12,133 nucleotides of DNA, taken from contig MNJC01000006.1 of assembly GCA_001920085.1 (NCBI GenBank), forward strand, positions 1-12,133, in the 5' to 3' direction. Both the position numbers and the translations under genes were made by a program. A model generated the notes under the pieces. The model was not told the origin of the DNA and searched no databases. It was given only the letters and a program-made list of their open reading frames with translations. This document shows positions 1 through 5,671 of this stretch, in pieces (the first letter of the stretch is position 1; each line of letters begins with the position of its first letter). Source of the DNA: Actinobacteria bacterium 13_1_20CM_4_69_9 (GTDB taxonomy: Bacteria; Actinomycetota; Thermoleophilia; Gaiellales; Gaiellaceae).

Positions 1-2
1 AC

Positions 3-326
3 CTCGATGAGGACGCGCTCCAGGAGGCTGTCGCAGAGCTGACAGCACAGAAGCGTGACCTGGCTGCTCGTCGCAAGGCGCTCGCACAGGTCGCTGCCCG
101 CACCGAGGCTCGAGATGAATTGGCCGATCAGTTGCGCATCGCCGCCGAGAAGGCGCTGGACAACCTGTACACGGCTGATGGTCTACGCGCAGCGCTGAAC
201 AGCTTCGACCTCAGCGTCGGCTTCAACCGCAACAACGGTGACTCGCGCAGGCTGCGCATTACCGGGCGAGTGGTTCTGGATCCAGCATCGGACGTCCTAG
301 CTCCAGCAGCGTCTTCAGTCCGCTGA
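3..326 (+). CDS. C-terminal fragment of coiled-coil protein, possibly a large serine recombinase (5' end outside window)
   Basis: An open frame enters from the left edge and ends at a TGA at 324-326. The first ~50 residues are Ala/Glu/Arg/Lys/Leu-rich with heptad-like spacing (LDEDALQEAV, ALAQVAARTEARDELADQL), typical of a coiled coil. A short tail follows with SRRLRITGRVV. Long coiled coils followed by a short LRITG-type tail occur at the C-termini of some actinobacterial large serine recombinases; that resemblance is my only basis for the name, as no catalytic domain is in view. The last ~20 codons lie over the 3' end of the convergent ArsR-SRPBCC gene and look like read-through rather than conserved protein. 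It could equally be another coiled-coil phage or element protein. Codon choice looks slightly less GC-biased than the genes to the right. Confidence 0.45.
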   Translation, partial: LDEDALQEAVAELTAQKRDLAARRKALAQVAARTEARDELADQLRIAAEKALDNLYTADGLRAALNSFDLSVGFNRNNGDSRRLRITGRVVLDPASDVLAPAASSVR

Positions 327-1083
327 GGATGTAGGGCATACCGCCGGCGACCTGCTCGGCGGTCGCCGCGCTGCGCTCGTAGTTGTCGTGCACGACCGTC
401 AGCTTCGAGACGCCGGGGCCGGCCTCCTCGAGGATCCACGTGATCCGTGAGGCGGGATCGGCGCGGATGGCTTCGTCCCACTGCGCGTCGAACGTCGTCA
501 CGAGCTTCTCCGGCGGGGTCGCCTCGATGACCTCGCCGACGATCGCCGTGTCGTCACCGATCTTGTAGAGCAGCGACGAGCCCGGCTGCCAGTCGGACTC
601 GACCGTGCTCGCGTAGTAGTACTTGAGCGTGTAATCCGACTCGGTCAGCGCCTGCCACACGTGCTCACGCGGCGCGCGAATGAAGATGGCGAAGACCTGC
701 GTCGGCGTTTCGACTGCCATTGCAGACATGGTTGCTCCTTTCTCGACTTCGGCCCGCAGTCCGAGCAGCGCCGCAGTCGCACCCGCGGCGAACTTGTGGA
801 TCCACCGGAACTGCAGCTCCTGGATGGGAACGGCATTGAGGTAGTGCAACTTCGAGCGGCCGACGCGATGCGTCGTGACGAGCCCCGCTTCTTCGAGCAC
901 GCGCAGGTGCTTCATCACGCCGAACCGCGACATCTCGAACGAGCGCTCGATCTCGCCGAGCGACTGACCGTCTCGCTCGAAAAGACGGTCGAGGATCGCG
1001 CGGCGTGTCGGGTCGGCCAGTGCGCGGAACACGGCCTCCTCGACCGGCTCCGGAACAGGTGACCTTTGAGTAACACTTCCCAC
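259..1083 (-). CDS. ArsR-family regulator fused to SRPBCC (AHSA1-like) domain
   Basis: This 274-residue protein has two domains. Residues ~16-97 are an ArsR/SmtB-type winged helix (FRALADPTRRAILDRL, then MSRFGVMKHLRVLEEAGLV as the recognition region). Residues ~127-266 are an SRPBCC/AHSA1 ligand-binding fold (IRAPREHVWQALTESDYTLKYY, then GMPYILSGLKTLLELGRP). ArsR regulators are usually autorepressors; the SRPBCC fold binds hydrophobic ligands, so a ligand-sensing role is plausible but unproven. The chosen start is GTG 1083, seven nucleotides after a TAGAGT -10 box, which implies leaderless translation; an upstream TTG at 1119 is part of the -35 box and is rejected. Inside the gene, ATG 729 is preceded at 5 nt by AAAGGAG, so a separate SRPBCC product may also be made. 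The 3' end overlaps the left-edge reading frame. No cysteine metal site is obvious in the ArsR part. Confidence 0.88.
   Translation of the reverse strand: MGSVTQRSPVPEPVEEAVFRALADPTRRAILDRLFERDGQSLGEIERSFEMSRFGVMKHLRVLEEAGLVTTHRVGRSKLHYLNAVPIQELQFRWIHKFAAGATAALLGLRAEVEKGATMSAMAVETPTQVFAIFIRAPREHVWQALTESDYTLKYYYASTVESDWQPGSSLLYKIGDDTAIVGEVIEATPPEKLVTTFDAQWDEAIRADPASRITWILEEAGPGVSKLTVVHDNYERSAATAEQVAGGMPYILSGLKTLLELGRPMLDPEPLAR
1059..1074. promoter_or_regulatory. Degenerate second operator, GTGACC-N4-AGTAAC
   Basis: The left half is identical to the main operator and the spacing is the same 6-4-6; the right half matches GGTCAC at 4 of 6 positions. It lies 38 bp from the first site, centre to centre, just inside the ArsR coding start. 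It may be an auxiliary site or chance. Confidence 0.35.
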
Positions 1084-1090
1084 GTGCGGC

Positions 1091-1119
1091 ACTCTAGTGA
1101 CCGTGAGGTCACATGTCAA
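1091..1119 (-). promoter_or_regulatory. Promoter of the fused ArsR-SRPBCC gene
   Basis: Reading leftward, TTGACA (1119-1114), a 17-bp spacer and TAGAGT (1096-1091) form a near-consensus housekeeping promoter. The predicted transcription start falls on the GTG at 1083, so the transcript would be leaderless. A palindromic operator fills the spacer. Confidence 0.7.
1097..1112. promoter_or_regulatory. Perfect 6-4-6 palindromic operator, GTGACC-N4-GGTCAC
   Basis: GTGACC (1097-1102), GTGA, GGTCAC (1107-1112) is a perfect inverted repeat. It lies exactly between the -35 and -10 of the ArsR-SRPBCC promoter and in the -25 to -40 zone of the divergent pdxH promoter. That is the classic position for an ArsR-type autorepressor. 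The cognate regulator is inferred from position. Confidence 0.72.
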
Positions 1120-1123
1120 GGCG

Positions 1124-1129
1124 TAGGCT
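1124..1129 (+). promoter_or_regulatory. Predicted -10 box (TAGGCT) of leaderless pdxH
   Basis: TAGGCT ends exactly 7 nt before ATG 1137, the spacing expected if transcription begins at the start codon. No good -35 is visible; the corresponding region is occupied by the palindromic operator. The same hexamer and spacing precede the dienelactone hydrolase start at 8403. Confidence 0.5.
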
Positions 1130-1136
1130 CCGCCAC

Positions 1137-1724
1137 ATGAGCCAGCTCCGTGAGGACGACGTCGCTGCCGACCCGCTGGCGCAGTTTCGGCGCTGGTTCG
1201 GCGAAGCCGGGGAAGACAACCGGATGGCGCTCGCGACGGCGACCAGGGAGGGTGTGCCGTCCGTGCGGATGGTGCTTCTGAAAGACGCGGGGCACGACGG
1301 CTTCGTCTTCTTCACGGGCTACGGGAGCCGCAAGGGCGGCGAGCTCGACTCGAATCCGCGGGCCGCGCTGCTCTTCTACTGGGATCCGCTCGGGCGCCAG
1401 GTGCGGATCGAAGGCCCCGTCGAGCGCGTCAGCCGAGAGGAGTCGGACGACTACTTCGCGACACGCCCGCGCGGCGCGCAGATCGCAGCGGCGGCATCGC
1501 GCCAGGGCCGCGTGCTCGCGAACCGCGCGCAGCTCGACGAAGCCGTCGCTGACGTCACGCGCCATTACGAAGGAGGCGACGTGCCGCGCCCTGCGCATTG
1601 GGGCGGCTACCGAGTGCGCCCCGACACGTACGAGTTCTGGCAGCACCGAGACGACCGATTGCACGACCGCCTCCGTTACCGGCGCGGCGGTGACGGTTGG
1701 CTGCTCGAGCGGCTCGCGCCCTAG
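1137..1724 (+). CDS. pdxH: Pyridoxamine/pyridoxine 5'-phosphate oxidase
   Basis: PdxH oxidises pyridoxine or pyridoxamine 5'-phosphate to pyridoxal 5'-phosphate with FMN and O2 in the cytoplasm (EC 1.4.3.5). The 195-residue protein is of normal family length and has the signature order: DPLAQFRRWF near the N-terminus, RMVLLK and FFTGYGSRKGGEL (FMN phosphate and flavin binding), RIEGPVERV, RPRGAQIAAAASRQ, WGGYRVRP, EFWQHRDDRLHDR and the terminal WLLERLAP. ATG 1137 is chosen because TAGGCT lies 7 nt upstream; an in-frame ATG at 1113 would add eight residues but abuts the ArsR operator. The gene diverges from the ArsR-SRPBCC fusion, so the operator between them could repress both. Its TAG stop shares the tetranucleotide CTAG with the stop of the convergent aldo/keto reductase. 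Confidence 0.95.
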   Translation: MSQLREDDVAADPLAQFRRWFGEAGEDNRMALATATREGVPSVRMVLLKDAGHDGFVFFTGYGSRKGGELDSNPRAALLFYWDPLGRQVRIEGPVERVSREESDDYFATRPRGAQIAAAASRQGRVLANRAQLDEAVADVTRHYEGGDVPRPAHWGGYRVRPDTYEFWQHRDDRLHDRLRYRRGGDGWLLERLAP

Positions 1725-2492
1725 AACAGCTGGGCCAGCGCGTCTGCCTCGGCGGGGGAGAGCTCGACGTCGAGCGCGCGCAGCGCGACACCGAGGTGCT
1801 GCTGCGTGCGCGCGCCGATGATGATCGACCTGACCGCGGGCTGTGCCAGCAGCCACGCGAGGGCGAGCGTCGCCGGGGCGATGCCACGCTCGTCGGCTGC
1901 GGCCGCGAAGCGCTCGAGCGAAGCGAAGGTCCTGTCGTCGAGCAGGTGCTCGTATCCCTCGGGTCTGGTGGCGAGCCGCGAGCCCGGTGGCGGTTCCTCG
2001 TTCTGGACGGCCGTGCTCGTACAGCGCGCGCAGCTGCGGGGCGTCGAAGTTGCTCACGCCCCACGCCTTGATCAGGCCGATCTCCAGAAGCCCCTCGAAC
2101 GTGCCGGCCGTCTCCTCGAGCGGCGTGTCCGGATCGAAATCGTGTGCGAGATAGAGGTCCACCGCGTCGACTCTGAGGCGGTCGAGGCTCGACTCGAGCT
2201 GGCGCGTCATCCGGGCGCGCGACACCCCGTGGTCGGCGCCCGCCTCCATCGGATTGAACGTCTTGGTGACGATCACGGGCCGATTGCCGCGGCTTGCGAT
2301 CCAGTTCCCGATCCACTGCTCGCTTCGTCCGCCGCCGTACGCGTCGGCGGTGTCGAACGTGCGGATGCCGAGCGACCACGCGGCGTCCATCAGCTCCAAC
2401 GCCTCCTCCTCGCTCTCGCCCTGGCCGAAGAACGCCGGCGCGGAGCCGATACCCCCGAAGTTGCCGCAGCCGAGAACGAGCCGGGAGTCCAT
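1721..2492 (-). pseudogene. Aldo/keto reductase, broken by a frameshift and an internal deletion
   Basis: The N-terminal 163 codons read as a good NADPH-dependent aldo/keto reductase: LVLGCGNFGGIG, the FDTADAYGGG motif with catalytic Asp47 and Tyr52, VTKTF with Lys77, LAHDFD with His117, then GVSNFDAPQLRALYEHGRP. Around 2000-2010 the frame breaks. The next frame begins VQNEEPPPGSRLATRPEGY and continues for 95 codons through APATLALAWLLAQP and RSIIIGART (cofactor-binding end) to a TAG at 1723-1721. Intact relatives have about 45 residues between VQNE and PPPGSR (YSLL..., FSPLAGGWLTGKY); these are missing. Thus there are two lesions, a frameshift and a deletion of roughly 135-140 nt. The first-frame reading that continues across pdxH is spurious. 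A sequencing indel could explain the frameshift but not readily the deletion. Confidence 0.85.
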
Positions 2493-2515
2493 CGCCCGAT
2501 TCTCGCTCAGGCACG

Positions 2516-3781
2516 ATGCGAGCCGTGCTCGCGACGTGTCCCCAGCCCCCGCCGCTGGCCGCGCCTGCGCCGGATCGGCCACGGTACGCGGTGGACGTCG
2601 TCGTGACGCGGCCGTTTCGCGAGATAACCGGAAACGTCCGGGTGACGTTCACGCCCGACCTCCCGACCGATCACCTCGTCTTCCGGCTCTGGCCGAACGG
2701 GCCGGCCCAGCGAGACGCCGGCGAGCATCTCGACGCCGGCCCGGTGAAAGAAGACGGCCGCGAGCTGCACGTGCTCCGCCCGAATCCCACCACTCTGCAG
2801 GTCGAGCTGGGCCGGATGCTCGCTCCCGGCTCGCACGTGACCGTCCAGCTCCCGTGGCGCCTCACGCTCGGGAGGTCGCACATCGACCGGAACGCGCGCT
2901 TCCGCGGCGGCCTGCGGCTCGGAACGTTCTTCCCATTGCTGTCGTGGGATCCGCGCCGCGGCTGGCTGACCGATCCGGCGTCGCGTCTGTACGCGGAGAC
3001 GGCGGCAACGCCGGCCGCGGACTTCGACCTGCGCGTCCGCGCGCCGGCCGGCCTGCGCGTCCTCGCAACGGGGGACAATGCCGGGCCGCGCCACTTCCGG
3101 GCTCACGCCGTCCGCGATCTCGCCGTCGCCGTGGGGCCGTTCCGCGTCGAGTCGGCGCGTGTGGGGCGAGTGACCGTCCGTGTCGCTGCGCTTGCCGGCA
3201 ACCGAGGCCGCCACGCCGTGGTGTCGATTGCGACGCATGCGCTCCGGGCCCTCTCGGCACGCTTCGGCGCGTATCCGTGGCGCTCGTACACGCTCGTGCT
3301 ACCGCCCGACCTGCCGCCGTCCGGAATCGAGTATCCGATGCTGACGTACATCGGGTCGAGCAGATACGCCCGTCTCATCGTCGACCACGAGACGGCTCAC
3401 CAGTGGTTCTACTCGCTCGTGGGCAACGATCAGGCGCGCGATCCCTGGCTGGACGAGACGCTCGCCACCTGGAGCCAGACGCGCCTCGGCTCGCGCGAGC
3501 CGCCCCCGAACGGGCGCGTCCCGAAGAGCGTCCAACGTCATGTCGGCGCGCCCGTGTCGTACTGGGAGGCGCGGGGCGGCTGGTACTACTTCGGCGTCTA
3601 CGGCGAGGGAGTGAGCGCTCTGCGCTCGCTCGGCGACGCCGCCGCCGTCGACTGCGCCTTACGCCACTACGTCGCGCTGCGCGCCTACTCGATCGCGCAC
3701 CCCGGCGACCTGCTCGACGAGCTGAACCGCTTCATCCCGGGCGCCGAGCGCCGCCTGCGCGCCTGGGGGATCCACCGGTGA
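2516..3781 (+). CDS. M1-like zinc metallopeptidase (gluzincin)
   Basis: This 421-residue protein has the M1 aminopeptidase-type core. GIEYP (270-274) stands where GxMEN is found in classical members. HETAH (291-295) is followed after 18 residues by Glu314 in WLDE, giving the HExxH-18-E zinc site, and Tyr362 in VYGEG is the likely transition-state tyrosine. The N-terminal half is beta-rich, as in M1 N-domains (EITGNVRVTFTPDLPTDHLVFRLWPNG). The active site looks complete. M1-like proteins of this size often carry an export or lipoprotein signal, but here ATG 2516 gives only MRAVLATC before a proline-rich stretch, too short for a signal peptide. The start is 23 bp from the divergent aldo/keto reductase start. 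Substrate is unknown; it could be cytoplasmic or have lost its signal. Confidence 0.82.
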   Translation: MRAVLATCPQPPPLAAPAPDRPRYAVDVVVTRPFREITGNVRVTFTPDLPTDHLVFRLWPNGPAQRDAGEHLDAGPVKEDGRELHVLRPNPTTLQVELGRMLAPGSHVTVQLPWRLTLGRSHIDRNARFRGGLRLGTFFPLLSWDPRRGWLTDPASRLYAETAATPAADFDLRVRAPAGLRVLATGDNAGPRHFRAHAVRDLAVAVGPFRVESARVGRVTVRVAALAGNRGRHAVVSIATHALRALSARFGAYPWRSYTLVLPPDLPPSGIEYPMLTYIGSSRYARLIVDHETAHQWFYSLVGNDQARDPWLDETLATWSQTRLGSREPPPNGRVPKSVQRHVGAPVSYWEARGGWYYFGVYGEGVSALRSLGDAAAVDCALRHYVALRAYSIAHPGDLLDELNRFIPGAERRLRAWGIHR

Positions 3782-3797
3782 CGCATCGCTCGCGCCC

Positions 3798-4130
3798 TCA
3801 GGAGCGTCGCTTACGCGATGAATCGAGATGCGTCCTCAGGCGCGCGAGCCGCGAATCCCACTCGGCGCCGACGCTCGCCATCCAGTCCATCGCAGCCGCG
3901 AGGGGCCCCGGCGTGAGCTCGTAGAGCGTCTCGCGGCCCTCCCGCCGGCTCTCGACCAGCCCGGCCTCGTTCAGCGCCGCGAGATGCTTCGCGACGGCCT
4001 GGCGCGTGACGGGGAGCTCCGCCGCGAGCTCCGTCGCGGTGGCGGTCTCACGCTCGGCGAGCGCCTCGACGACGAAGCGCCTGTTCGGATCGGCCAGCGC
4101 GTCGAAGACGCGCCCGGTCGGATCGCTCAC
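3798..4130 (-). CDS. ArsR-family transcriptional regulator, second cistron after SRPBCC
   Basis: This 110-residue winged-helix regulator has VFDALADPNRRFVVEAL, then TATELAAELPVTRQAVAKHLAALNEAGLV (helix-turn-helix, about 30-59) and RREGRETLYELTP (wing). There is no metal-binding CxC motif, so it is not an obvious metal sensor; ArsR members of this type are commonly paired with SRPBCC/AHSA1 proteins. The GTG start overlaps the TGA of the upstream SRPBCC gene (GTGA), indicating translational coupling. The probable targets are the two GCAACC-N4-GGTTGC palindromes upstream of the operon, which also cover the clpP promoter. The C-terminus (HLDSSRKRRS) is basic. The gene converges on the M1 peptidase with 16 bp between the stops. 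Confidence 0.9.
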   Translation of the reverse strand: MSDPTGRVFDALADPNRRFVVEALAERETATATELAAELPVTRQAVAKHLAALNEAGLVESRREGRETLYELTPGPLAAAMDWMASVGAEWDSRLARLRTHLDSSRKRRS

Positions 4131-4465
4131 ACGTAACTGAGCATGGCGCGGAGCGCGAGCGCGGTCGAGAACTCGGGCGTCGACTCACGGACGAGCAGGC
4201 GCGTGCCCTCCTCGACCTCCTCGAGCGTCAGCTCGACGGTGCCCTCGTCCTCCCAGTCGAGCACGAGCCGCTCGCTCGGCGTCGCCTCCACGACGGTCGC
4301 GTGGCGCTCCTCGCCGTTCTCCCACCTGAAGACGCCCTCGCCGCCCTCCGTCGCGTCGAGCTCGACGTCGTTCGCAAACCATTCCTCGAGCTGCTCGGGG
4401 TTCGTGAGTGCCTCCCAGACCTCGTCAGGCGGGGCGGGAAACACGATCTCGCGAGTGACTTCCAC
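4127..4465 (-). CDS. SRPBCC (AHSA1-like) domain protein, first cistron of ArsR pair
   Basis: This 112-residue START/SRPBCC-fold protein has VTREIVFPAPPDEVWEALTNPEQLEEWF (strand 1 and helix), FRWENGEERHATVVEATPSERLVLDW (sheet) and VELTLEEVEEGTRLLVRES. It is somewhat shorter than the ~140-160 residues common in the family: the C-terminal helix is abbreviated and the usual YLxxLK-type ending is missing. GTG 4465 is chosen because GGAGGAG sits 2 nt upstream and homology begins there; the frame extends further upstream only through the operator region. It probably senses or binds a hydrophobic ligand for the coupled ArsR, but no ligand can be read from sequence. Gene order is SRPBCC then ArsR, the reverse of the fused copy at 259-1083. 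Confidence 0.88.
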   Translation of the reverse strand: MEVTREIVFPAPPDEVWEALTNPEQLEEWFANDVELDATEGGEGVFRWENGEERHATVVEATPSERLVLDWEDEGTVELTLEEVEEGTRLLVRESTPEFSTALALRAMLSYV

Positions 4466-4479
4466 GACTCCTCCAATCC

Positions 4480-4495
4480 GCAACCCAAAGGTTGC
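4480..4495. promoter_or_regulatory. Operator 1, perfect GCAACC-N4-GGTTGC palindrome
   Basis: GCAACC (4480-4485), CAAA, GGTTGC (4490-4495). It occupies nearly all of the 17-bp stretch upstream of the TATACT -10 that faces clpP and overlies the likely start of the leftward SRPBCC-ArsR transcript. Confidence 0.75.
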
Positions 4496-4496
4496 G

Positions 4497-4502
4497 TATA
4501 CT
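4497..4502 (+). promoter_or_regulatory. -10 box TATACT of clpP; overlapping leftward -10 TATACG
   Basis: TATACT matches the -10 consensus at 5 of 6 positions and predicts transcription toward clpP from about 4509. On the other strand the same GTATAC core gives TATACG (4500-4495) for the SRPBCC-ArsR operon. Neither direction has a good -35 hexamer. Confidence 0.5.
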
Positions 4503-4507
4503 CTGGC

Positions 4508-4523
4508 GCAACCGACAGGTTGC
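4508..4523. promoter_or_regulatory. Operator 2, perfect GCAACC-N4-GGTTGC palindrome
   Basis: GCAACC (4508-4513), GACA, GGTTGC (4518-4523) has the same arms as operator 1, with centres 28 bp apart. It covers the predicted +1 of clpP and lies 18 bp before its ATG, so occupancy should block clpP transcription. Confidence 0.75.
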
Positions 4524-4541
4524 ACTTTACAGGAGGCTTCG

Positions 4542-5147
4542 ATGCCCTTGATACCGATGGTCGTCGAGCAGGACGGCCGCTACGAACGCTCCTTCGACAT
4601 CTACTCCCGCCTGCTCCGCGAGCGGATCGTCTTCCTCGGACAGGAGGTCGAGGACGGGATCGCCAACGTGATCACGGCGCAGCTCCTCTTCCTCGAAGCC
4701 GAGGATCCGGACAAGGACATCTCTCTCTACATCAACTCGCCGGGCGGGTCCTCGTACGCCGGGATGGCGATCTACGACGCGATGCAGTACGTGCGGCCCG
4801 ATGTGCAGACGATCTGCACGGGCATGGGCATGTCGGCGGCCGCGATGATCCTCTCCGGCGGCGCTCGCGGGAAGCGCTTCGCCCTGCCGAACGCGAAGGT
4901 GATGATCCACCAGGGCTCTGGAGGCTTCCGCGGCTCGCCCGCGGACATCCAGATCGCCGCCAGGGAGATCCTCGAGATGACGCGGCGGATGGCGGAGATC
5001 ATTGCGCGCCATTCGGGACAGCCGCTCGAGCAGGTCATGAAGGACATCGACCGCGACCGGTTCATGACGCCGGACGACGCTGTCGCGTACGGCCTCGTCG
5101 ACGAGGTCATCCAGCCGGCCGACAGGCGCGTCGCGAGGACGAGCTGA
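4542..5147 (+). CDS. clpP: ATP-dependent Clp protease proteolytic subunit (ClpP paralogue)
   Basis: This 201-residue protein is a full-length ClpP, the serine peptidase that forms a tetradecameric chamber fed by Clp/Hsp100 ATPases in the cytoplasm. Catalytic residues align: Ser98 in GMGMSAAAM, His123 in KVMIHQ, and Asp172 in DIDRDRF. YINSPGG and GLVDEVI are also typical. The nucleophile elbow GMGMSAAA differs from the more common GQAASMGA. The start ATG has a strong AGGAGG 5 nt upstream. It diverges from an SRPBCC-ArsR operon, with two palindromes covering its promoter, suggesting conditional expression rather than housekeeping. No second clpP or clpX lies beside it, which fits an extra paralogue. 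It overlaps the next gene by 1 nt (TGATG). Confidence 0.95.
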   Translation: MPLIPMVVEQDGRYERSFDIYSRLLRERIVFLGQEVEDGIANVITAQLLFLEAEDPDKDISLYINSPGGSSYAGMAIYDAMQYVRPDVQTICTGMGMSAAAMILSGGARGKRFALPNAKVMIHQGSGGFRGSPADIQIAAREILEMTRRMAEIIARHSGQPLEQVMKDIDRDRFMTPDDAVAYGLVDEVIQPADRRVARTS

Positions 5148-5671
5148 TGGAGACCGGGCGAACGCTTCGGGAGAGCAGCCGGCCCGTAACCGGGTGGCGC
5201 GCGTGGGTCGTGACGGAGGCCGCGGCGGGGTTGCGCCTCGGCTCCGTGCTGCACGACGTCGTCTGGCCACACCGCTCTCCGTTGGTGGCCGAGTGCCGCC
5301 ATGAGGACGACCCCTTCGCGCACGCGATCGGCCCACACCCGGTGCCGGGCGCGGAATGCAACTGCGGCTTTCACGCGGCGCGAGACCCGGTCGACGCACT
5401 CTCGTACGTCCGCGGGCGCGACGAGCCCGGCACGGTGTGCCGCATCCTCGGCGAGGTCGTCCTGTGGGGTCACGTGCTGGAGACCGAAGCGGGCTGGCGC
5501 GCGTCGCATGCGTACCCGGCTCGGCTGTACGTGTCCGATGTCGACATCGCAACCGCGCTCGCGGGCTATAGCGTGCCCGTGTGCGCGTCGCCCTCCTCTC
5601 CGACATGCACGGGAACGCCGTCGCCTTCCGCGCTGCCCTGGCCGACCTGGAGGAGCACAGCCCGGACCTGA
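5147..5671 (+). CDS. Conserved-looking protein of unknown function with Cys-rich CNCGFHAARD motif
   Basis: I do not recognise this 174-residue protein as a named family. It has GLRLGSVLHDVVWPH, a Cys50, a CNCGFHAARDP motif (71-81) with Cys71, Cys73 and His76 that could bind metal, then EPGTVCRILGEVVLWGHVLETEAGWRAS. The CGFHA..D pattern followed by GEV.LWGHV resembles small uncharacterised actinobacterial proteins. ATG overlaps the clpP stop by one nucleotide, so the two are probably co-translated. The last ~30 residues, after YSVPVC, read through the start of the phosphoesterase gene (91-nt overlap) and are low complexity (SPSSPTCTGTPSPS). The natural protein may have ended near residue 146 and a small indel may have removed the stop. 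Confidence 0.7.
   Translation: METGRTLRESSRPVTGWRAWVVTEAAAGLRLGSVLHDVVWPHRSPLVAECRHEDDPFAHAIGPHPVPGAECNCGFHAARDPVDALSYVRGRDEPGTVCRILGEVVLWGHVLETEAGWRASHAYPARLYVSDVDIATALAGYSVPVCASPSSPTCTGTPSPSALPWPTWRSTART

Noticed and set aside
1113..1115. Earlier ATG for pdxH
   Set aside because: It abuts the operator and lies upstream of the likely transcription start at 1137; the added residues are not family-like.
1117..1119. TTG start for the ArsR-SRPBCC protein
   Set aside because: It is the first part of the TTGACA -35 box, so it would lie outside the transcript.
2528..2539. Lipobox-like LATC at the M1 peptidase N-terminus
   Set aside because: Only seven residues precede the Cys, too few for a signal peptide; kept only as a hint of a lost signal.
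1116..2582. 488-codon open frame on the minus strand running through pdxH
   Set aside because: Only the part before ~2005 is aldo/keto reductase; the remainder is antisense to pdxH and arises from the frameshift.
3784..3820. CATCGC/GCGATG inverted repeat between the M1 peptidase and ArsR genes, as a bidirectional terminator
   Set aside because: Short 6-bp stem, 25-nt loop and no U-run; not convincing.
4527..5606. 359-codon minus-strand open frame over clpP
   Set aside because: Arg/Pro/Gly-rich shadow of clpP and the next gene, typical of GC-rich codon bias.
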